Shown: in pieces, positions 59,573 to 64,000 of the stretch
How positions within the stretch are numbered: position 1 is the first letter of the stretch
How the letters are laid out: every line of letters begins with the position of its first letter
Origin: Streptomyces fumigatiscleroticus
GTDB taxonomy: Bacteria > Actinomycetota > Actinomycetes > Streptomycetales > Streptomycetaceae
Reading direction: 5' to 3'
NCBI RefSeq assembly: GCF_014647975.1
Contig: NZ_BMQF01000008.1
Location: 62,001-126,000 of the forward strand
DNA: 64,000 nucleotides
Position numbers and translations under genes: made by a program
Notes under the pieces: model-generated
Seen by the model: only the letters and a program-made list of their open reading frames with translations
Databases searched by the model: none
Told to the model about the DNA's origin: nothing

Positions 59573-60604
59573 TCACCGGCGCAGTTCCAGGGTGATGTGC
59601 GGGGAGAGCGAGCGGAGGAAGTCGGGGGCGTCGAAGATCTCGCCGGCGGAGGCGACACCGACCGTCCTGGTCCGTCCGGTGAGGATGCGGTCGACCGCTT
59701 CCACCGCGAGCGGCGCGGTGACGGCGTAGATGTCCTGGCCCGTCGCGACGGCGCGCCGTTCGCGGCCGCCGGAGCGCACGACGGCGTCGACGAGGAAGGT
59801 CTGCGCGGACCGCCCGCGCTCGTCGGACGCGGCCGGGGCCGGGGTGTCGGGGGCCGACACGTCCCTGGCCGCCTCGACCGTCATGTAGGTGCGCACTTCG
59901 GGGATGGGCAGGTGGCTGGGGATGGTGACGACGTCGGCCATCGTGAACTCCCCGATGACGGCCCGGGGGCCCATCGGGTCGGGGAAGGGCCACTCCAGGG
60001 TGACCGGACCGTCCTGGTGGTACTCCAGCCGCCCGTTGCGGTACCGGACGCTCTGGCCGCCGCGCCGCTCCCGGGAGACCGCGCCCGCGGCGCGTGTGCC
60101 GGCGGTGGGGTGCCAGCCGCTCAGCCCGTAGGCGACATGGGCCTCGTCGGCCTCGGTCCAGTCGCCCATCGCGGCGGTGGCCAGCAGGTCGCCGAGGCCG
60201 CCGTAGAAGGCCATCGCGGGGACGACCACCGCTCCCGCGGCGCGGGCGCGGTCCGCGAAGTGCGTGAACGTATCGGCGTTGGCCTCGATCTCGGCGGCCA
60301 CGTCCACGTACGGGATCCCGGCGCGCAGTGCCGCCTCGATCACGGGGGCGGCCGTCGTGGCGAAGGGTCCGGCACAGTTGATCACGGCCGCCGTGCCGGC
60401 CAGTGCGCGGTCGAGCGAGGCCGGGTCATCGGCCGACGCCTGGCGGGCTTCCAGTCCGGATTCGGACACCGCCAGCGCCTTCAGCTTGTCGGCGTCGCGT
60501 CCGGCAAGGACCGGGACGAACCCGCGCTCCCGCAGCTGTGCCACCACAAAGCGCCCGGTGTGCCCGTACGCGCCGAACACCGCCACCGTGAAAGCCGATC
60601 CCAT
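59573..60604 (-). CDS. saccharopine-dehydrogenase-like NADP-binding protein
   Basis: A 343-residue protein with VAVFGAYGHTGRFVVAQLRE as nucleotide-binding N-terminus, INCAGPFATTAAPVIEAALR and GIPYVDVAAEIEANADTF, typical of the saccharopine dehydrogenase/trans-acting enoyl reductase group (lysine or polyketide-type reactions). The substrate is unknown. ATG 60604 after GGGGGAG. It is divergent from the GlxA-type regulator, its probable controller. Confidence 0.87.
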   Translation of the reverse strand: MGSAFTVAVFGAYGHTGRFVVAQLRERGFVPVLAGRDADKLKALAVSESGLEARQASADDPASLDRALAGTAAVINCAGPFATTAAPVIEAALRAGIPYVDVAAEIEANADTFTHFADRARAAGAVVVPAMAFYGGLGDLLATAAMGDWTEADEAHVAYGLSGWHPTAGTRAAGAVSRERRGGQSVRYRNGRLEYHQDGPVTLEWPFPDPMGPRAVIGEFTMADVVTIPSHLPIPEVRTYMTVEAARDVSAPDTPAPAASDERGRSAQTFLVDAVVRSGGRERRAVATGQDIYAVTAPLAVEAVDRILTGRTRTVGVASAGEIFDAPDFLRSLSPHITLELRR

Positions 60605-60619
60605 GGGTTCTCCCCCGTA

Positions 60620-60663
60620 CTCGAAAGATGTGTGCTCGAAAGATGTGTTCAAAGGTGTGTTCG
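60620..60663. repeat. direct repeats CTCGAAAGATGTGTG in the divergent promoter
   Basis: Two nearly identical 15-nt units (60620-60634, 60635-60649) and a degenerate third follow each other just upstream of the dehydrogenase start. Tandem direct repeats are the usual form of AraC-type binding sites, which fits the divergent AraC/GlxA gene. Confidence 0.65.
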
Positions 60664-60721
60664 CGATCTGTGGTGAACATCCTGCCGGGGTCGGGCGCCC
60701 CACACGAGTGTCTGGAACGCC

Positions 60722-61699
60722 ATGACCCGTACAATTCCGGACGTGAATACAGTCGCCCTGGCCGTCACCGACGGAATGCTGCACTTCGAACTGGCCCTGG
60801 CCTGCGAGGTCTTCGGCTCCGCCCCGGCCGGCGTAACCGGCCCCTGGTACGACCTCGTCCTCTGCGGGCCGGGCCCCGTGCGGGCCGACCGGTTCCTGCT
60901 CGAACCCGACCACGGCCTCGACCGGCTCGCGTGCGCCGACACCGTGATCGTCCCGGGCTGGGCCGACATCGACGAGGAGCCCCCCGCCGACCTGGTCGCC
61001 GCGGTGCGCGCGGCCCACGAGGCCGGCGCACGTGTGGCCTCCCTGTGCACGGGTGCGTTCGTGCTGGCCGCAGCGGGCCTGCTCGACGGGCTCCGTGCGA
61101 CCACGCACTGGGCACACACCCACGCCCTGGCCGCCCGCCACCCCCGGGTGGAGGTGGACCCGGACGTCCTCTACGTGGACAGCGGCAGCGTGCTCACCTC
61201 CGCCGGCAAGGCCGCCGCCATGGACCTGTGCCTGCACCTCGTCCGTCTCGACCACGGCTCGTCCGTCGCCAACGTCGCCGCCCGCCGGCTGGTCGTCCCG
61301 CCCCACCGGGACGGCGGCCAGGCGCAGTTCGTGACCACCCCGGTACCCGCACCGGACAACCATCCCCTCGCCGCGCTGCTCCCCTGGGTCCTCGAACGGC
61401 TCGACCAGCCGCTGACCGTGGAGGATCTCGCCCGTCAGGCACGGATGAGCTCGCGCAACCTCGGCCGCCACTTCCGGGCCGCGACCGGCACCACCCCGCT
61501 GCAATGGCTGCTGACCCAGCGGATCCGCCACGCCCAGGAGCTGCTGGAGACCACCGACCACGGCATCGACTCCATCGCGGCGGCCACCGGCATGGGCACC
61601 GCCACCACGCTGCGCCGGCACTTCAACCGCACGGTCGGCGTGCCCCCGGACACCTACCGCCGTACTTTCCGCACACGTACCCACCCCACAAGCAGTTGA
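60722..61699 (+). CDS. GlxA-family transcriptional regulator (DJ-1/PfpI + AraC HTH)
   Basis: A 325-residue activator-type protein. N-terminal DJ-1/PfpI-like domain (TVALAVTDGMLHFELALACE, ARVASLCTGAFVLAAAGLLD with the elbow Cys) and a C-terminal AraC domain (LTVEDLARQARMSSRNLGRH, GIDSIAAATGMGTATTLRRH). It most likely controls the divergent saccharopine-dehydrogenase-like gene through the direct repeats between them. Confidence 0.92.
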   Translation: MTRTIPDVNTVALAVTDGMLHFELALACEVFGSAPAGVTGPWYDLVLCGPGPVRADRFLLEPDHGLDRLACADTVIVPGWADIDEEPPADLVAAVRAAHEAGARVASLCTGAFVLAAAGLLDGLRATTHWAHTHALAARHPRVEVDPDVLYVDSGSVLTSAGKAAAMDLCLHLVRLDHGSSVANVAARRLVVPPHRDGGQAQFVTTPVPAPDNHPLAALLPWVLERLDQPLTVEDLARQARMSSRNLGRHFRAATGTTPLQWLLTQRIRHAQELLETTDHGIDSIAAATGMGTATTLRRHFNRTVGVPPDTYRRTFRTRTHPTSS

Positions 61700-62831
61700 T
61701 CACCTCACGGGGGTCGGATCGAGCCGGGCACCGGCCCGCGGCCGCGCCGCCGCACGCCGCCGCCGTTCGCCGCCGCGTCGAACCCGAAGCGCCTTTCGGA
61801 CGAATCGCCGGGCCTCCATCCGTGAAGCCCGGGACCGGTGGGAAGCGGAAGCGATACGCACGGTGCGGCCTTCGCGGAGTGAGGGTGGTGCCTCGTTCCG
61901 AGGAGACCACCCTGTCGGCCGGTTCGGGCGACGGCGCCCGCGCGCTGGGGCCGTGGCCTTGCTTCTACTGGCTCCCCCGGAGCGGGTCTGCATAGATTGT
62001 GGCTGCCACGTGGCAGCTCCTTCGTATCGGTCTCGGTGAGCGGCTCGGACAGCAAAAGGAGTGCGCCATGCCCGCCTCCACCACGCCCGGTACCGGCGTC
62101 TCCGGCCGGCCGCCGCGCGGATCGCCGGTACGCCGCGCACCATCCGCGGCACGGACGGCGAGCCGCGTTCCTCCACCGGCCGGTGAACGGCAGCGACGGC
62201 GGACTCCCGCGCGCTTACACCCAGGACCCGCTGTACGCGCAGTACACCTAGCCGGCATCGCCGGGCGGTGGTGGTGCCCGGGGCACCCGGGACACCCGGG
62301 ATACCCGGGACACCCGGGGCACGCCCTCACCGGTCCCGCACGGATGCGGCCGGACCGTCGTCGCCGTCCGGGCACGCGGCGACGCGCGCCGCACGGTCGT
62401 GCGGGTGGTGCCCGGCGGCCCCTGTGCCCGGTCGTCCTCCGTCCGGCACGTGGCGGACAGCCCCGGCCACACCTCGGTCGTCGCCGACGCGGCAGACCGC
62501 GCACAGACCTTTGCGGCGGAGCCCGCACGGGGCACCTCGGCGCATCGGCCGTCGGGACGGCCACGACGTGCACCGGCCGGCAGGACGGGCACGACGCGCC
62601 TCGGCCCCGAGGGCGCTGATCGGCTCGGTCACCGACCGGCCCACCGCGGCTCTCGGCAGGACGGCCGGATCGACGTCCCCGTCGGTGGCCCGGCAGGTCG
62701 CGGGTCCGGTCGTCGGCGCCCATGAGGACCGATGTCCTCGCGTGAGGTGCTGATCTCTTCCCTCGCTCCACCAGGCGGGCCGGGCGCCTGCCCCGGCCCA
62801 CCGGACCGACTTCCGGAAGGACTTCTTCGCT
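61700..62831. other. 1.1-kb stretch without a supportable gene
   Basis: Frames on both strands have shadow-type composition (Arg/Pro/Gly-rich) and no family signature. One ATG at 62068 stands behind a good ribosome site (AAAAGGAG), and an in-frame-looking end, DPLYAQYT then TAG at 62249-62251, lies in another frame, so a frameshifted small gene is possible. A 9-nt repeat is at 62277-62321. Confidence 0.4.
62277..62321. repeat. five tandem 9-nt units (CCCGGGRYA)
   Basis: CCCGGGGCA, CCCGGGACA, CCCGGGATA, CCCGGGACA, CCCGGGGCA in a row; each has a self-complementary CCCGGG core. Confidence 0.7.
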
Positions 62832-63020
62832 GTGGAACTCACCATTTCCCTGGCACTTCTCACCGGGATCATCCTGGTGGTCCTGCTCAACAACGGCCGG
62901 CTGCGGTTCTGGCCCGCCCTCGTCGCCGCCCTGTTCGGCTTCACCCTCGCTGCCACCGCCCTCGCCCCCACCATCAACAGCGGCATCAATGGCATCACCG
63001 GATGGTTCAACAACTTCTGA
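62832..63020 (+). CDS. small hydrophobic membrane protein (62 aa)
   Basis: GTG 62832, with GGAAGGA upstream. The product VELTISLALLTGIILVVLLN, then LRFWPALVAALFGFTLAATA, has two short membrane helices and an Asn-rich end (TGWFNNF). It resembles the tiny Spd-like or conserved hypothetical membrane proteins of Streptomyces and their plasmids. Function unknown. Confidence 0.72.
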   Translation: MELTISLALLTGIILVVLLNNGRLRFWPALVAALFGFTLAATALAPTINSGINGITGWFNNF

Positions 63021-63595
63021 GGTGCCGGAGCCGGTGGCCGAGCGGGGACGTCGACCTGCCGGAAGCCGAACTCGCCACCCGGCCGGTCGTCAGCGGCAGC
63101 ACGGCGGCACGGCGGCACCATGCCGGGACGGTCGAGGGCTGCGGTGCGGCTTCCGCACACGGCGTGTGCCGGAAGCCGCCCGCGCCCGTACCCGGCACCA
63201 CGCCGTCGCTCCGATCCCCTCGGCCCCCGTCCCCGCCTCCGTCTCCGTCCCTGTCTCCGTCCCTGTCTCCGTCCCTGTCTCCGTCCCTGTCTCCGTCCCT
63301 GTCTCCGTCCCTGTCTCCGTCCCTGTCTCCGTCCCTGTCTCCGTCCCTGTCTCCGTCCCCGCCTCCGCCTCCGTCTCCGGCAGGCGGAGGCCCCCGCTCC
63401 GGCGGACGCGGGCCACGGGCCGCCGGAGCGGCCTCGCCATGGCGACCAGCGCCAGGGCATACCCGGCCATCGCGAGACCCGACGCCGGCCCGAGCGCGGG
63501 TGCCGGCCGGCCGAACCGACCGAGGGGACGCAAGGTTCACTCCTCGTTCACCGGGCGCTCGCCTGACATGACGGTTGCGGCGGGACCGTACGGCC
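63021..63595. other. intergenic region dominated by a 12-nt tandem repeat
   Basis: No gene seen. All six frames through the repeat are open and give two- or four-residue periodic peptides, as expected of a 12-nt repeat without stops. Confidence 0.5.
63241..63360. repeat. ten tandem 12-nt units GTCTCCGTCCCT
   Basis: Nine identical copies and a tenth with one change (GTCTCCGTCCCC). One strand is a 120-base polypyrimidine-rich tract apart from the regularly spaced G residues. Confidence 0.92.
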
Positions 63596-64000
63596 GTGAG
63601 TTCTGACGAGAAGCTGTTCGCAGCATTGATGACGCGTCGCCATGTGCTTGCCGCCACCGGGGTCGCGGGTGCGGCCCTCGCAGCCGGTCCGCTGCCGGGC
63701 GGCGGCTCCGCCGCGGCCGCGCAGGACATGGCCTCGGACCGGGCCGGAGACGACGGCGCGGTCTCCGTGCTCGGCGCGCCGGCCGCCGACCCGGTGACCA
63801 CCCCCGCGGTCAACGGCCTGCACCTGCAGTTCGGCTCGGACGCGTCCGCCGAGGTGGTCGTCTCCTGGCACACCCTGCGGCCGGTGAAGAACGCGCGGGT
63901 GCTGCTCGGCAACGCCAAGGGCGAGTACACCCACACCTTCGGCGCGGACACGGTCGGCTACACCGACGCCAAGTCGGGCCAGAAGGTCTACGCCCACCAC
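63596..64000 (+). CDS. Tat-exported purple-acid-phosphatase-like metallophosphoesterase, N-terminal part (cut by window edge)
   Basis: The frame is open from GTG 63596 to the right edge (135 codons). A twin-arginine signal, MTRRHVLAATGVAGAALAAG, is followed by a linker and PAVNGLHLQFGSDASAEVVV, SWHTLRPVKNARVLLGNAKG, which is the fibronectin-like N-terminal domain of purple acid phosphatases. The metal-binding catalytic domain lies beyond the window. An in-frame ATG at 63629 is an alternative start. Confidence 0.82.
   Translation, partial: MSSDEKLFAALMTRRHVLAATGVAGAALAAGPLPGGGSAAAAQDMASDRAGDDGAVSVLGAPAADPVTTPAVNGLHLQFGSDASAEVVVSWHTLRPVKNARVLLGNAKGEYTHTFGADTVGYTDAKSGQKVYAHH

Noticed and set aside
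63007..63951. Open frames across the 12-nt repeat giving GDRDGDRD or SLSPSLSP proteins
   Set aside because: A 12-nt repeat without stops keeps all frames open; no start, domain or natural composition outside the repeat.

Overview
The window is very GC-rich, with a strong GC bias at third codon positions, many GTG/TTG starts, GGAGG-type ribosome sites, long open shadow frames, a complete conservon (cvnA-D), DasR-type and CebR-type operator sequences and a few TTA codons. All of this points to a Streptomyces chromosome. No rRNA, tRNA, CRISPR array, transposase or phage gene was seen. The gene content (secreted glycosidases, sugar importers, many one-off regulators) and the high number of decayed genes fit a chromosome arm rather than the core.

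Layout. 0-4.5 kb: end of an acyl-CoA dehydrogenase-like gene, a cysteine-containing leader peptide ahead of a sulfonate-type binding lipoprotein, a polysaccharide lyase fragment, and a secreted chitinase behind two DasR-like boxes. 4.5-7.3 kb: a wrecked GH59 gene and a frameshifted leucine-rich-repeat-variant gene. 7.3-15.2 kb: small lipoprotein, membrane-anchored EEP phosphatase/nuclease, Vat/CatB-like acetyltransferase, macrolide-type glycosyltransferase, DUF3592 membrane protein, MFS and LysE exporters. 15.6-18.3 kb: a CebR-like repressor next to a GH12 cellulase carrying two CebR boxes. 18.7-31.7 kb: cysteine-desulfurase-like enzyme, F420-type oxidoreductase, alpha/beta hydrolase, MFS/MarR divergent pair, PadR-ABC exporter operon, HAD phosphatase, dehydrogenase, PepSY lipoprotein and a DUF574 methyltransferase.

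31.9-40.1 kb is the most striking block: a GMC-type FAD oxidase, a C-glycoside deglycosidase beta-subunit-like protein (DUF6379), two TIM-barrel isomerase/lyase-like proteins, a Gfo/Idh/MocA dehydrogenase, a ROK regulator and a divergent GPH-type sugar symporter. I read this as a catabolic locus that imports a glycoside, oxidises its sugar at C3 and then cleaves the C-C (or C-O) glycosidic bond.

40.1-46.4 kb: histidine phosphatase, a chimeric ligM/purU deletion scar, the conservon and a DUF2637 protein. 46.9-55.9 kb: a GH31 alpha-xylosidase, a xylA remnant with a large internal deletion, an ABC sugar importer with a GH1 beta-glucosidase, and a ROK repressor. A shared 21-bp motif lies before three of these units, so they may form one regulon for alpha-xylosylated oligosaccharides such as xyloglucan fragments. 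56-64 kb: GNAT fragment, SEC-C protein, small DUF6381 protein, ketopantoate-reductase-like enzyme, saccharopine-dehydrogenase-like protein with a divergent GlxA-type regulator, a small membrane protein, and the start of a Tat-exported purple-acid-phosphatase-like enzyme.

At least seven genes are broken (PL8, GH59, LRV, a membrane-protein remnant, ligM/purU, xylA, GNAT), and short tandem repeats are frequent between genes, sometimes starting at a stop codon.
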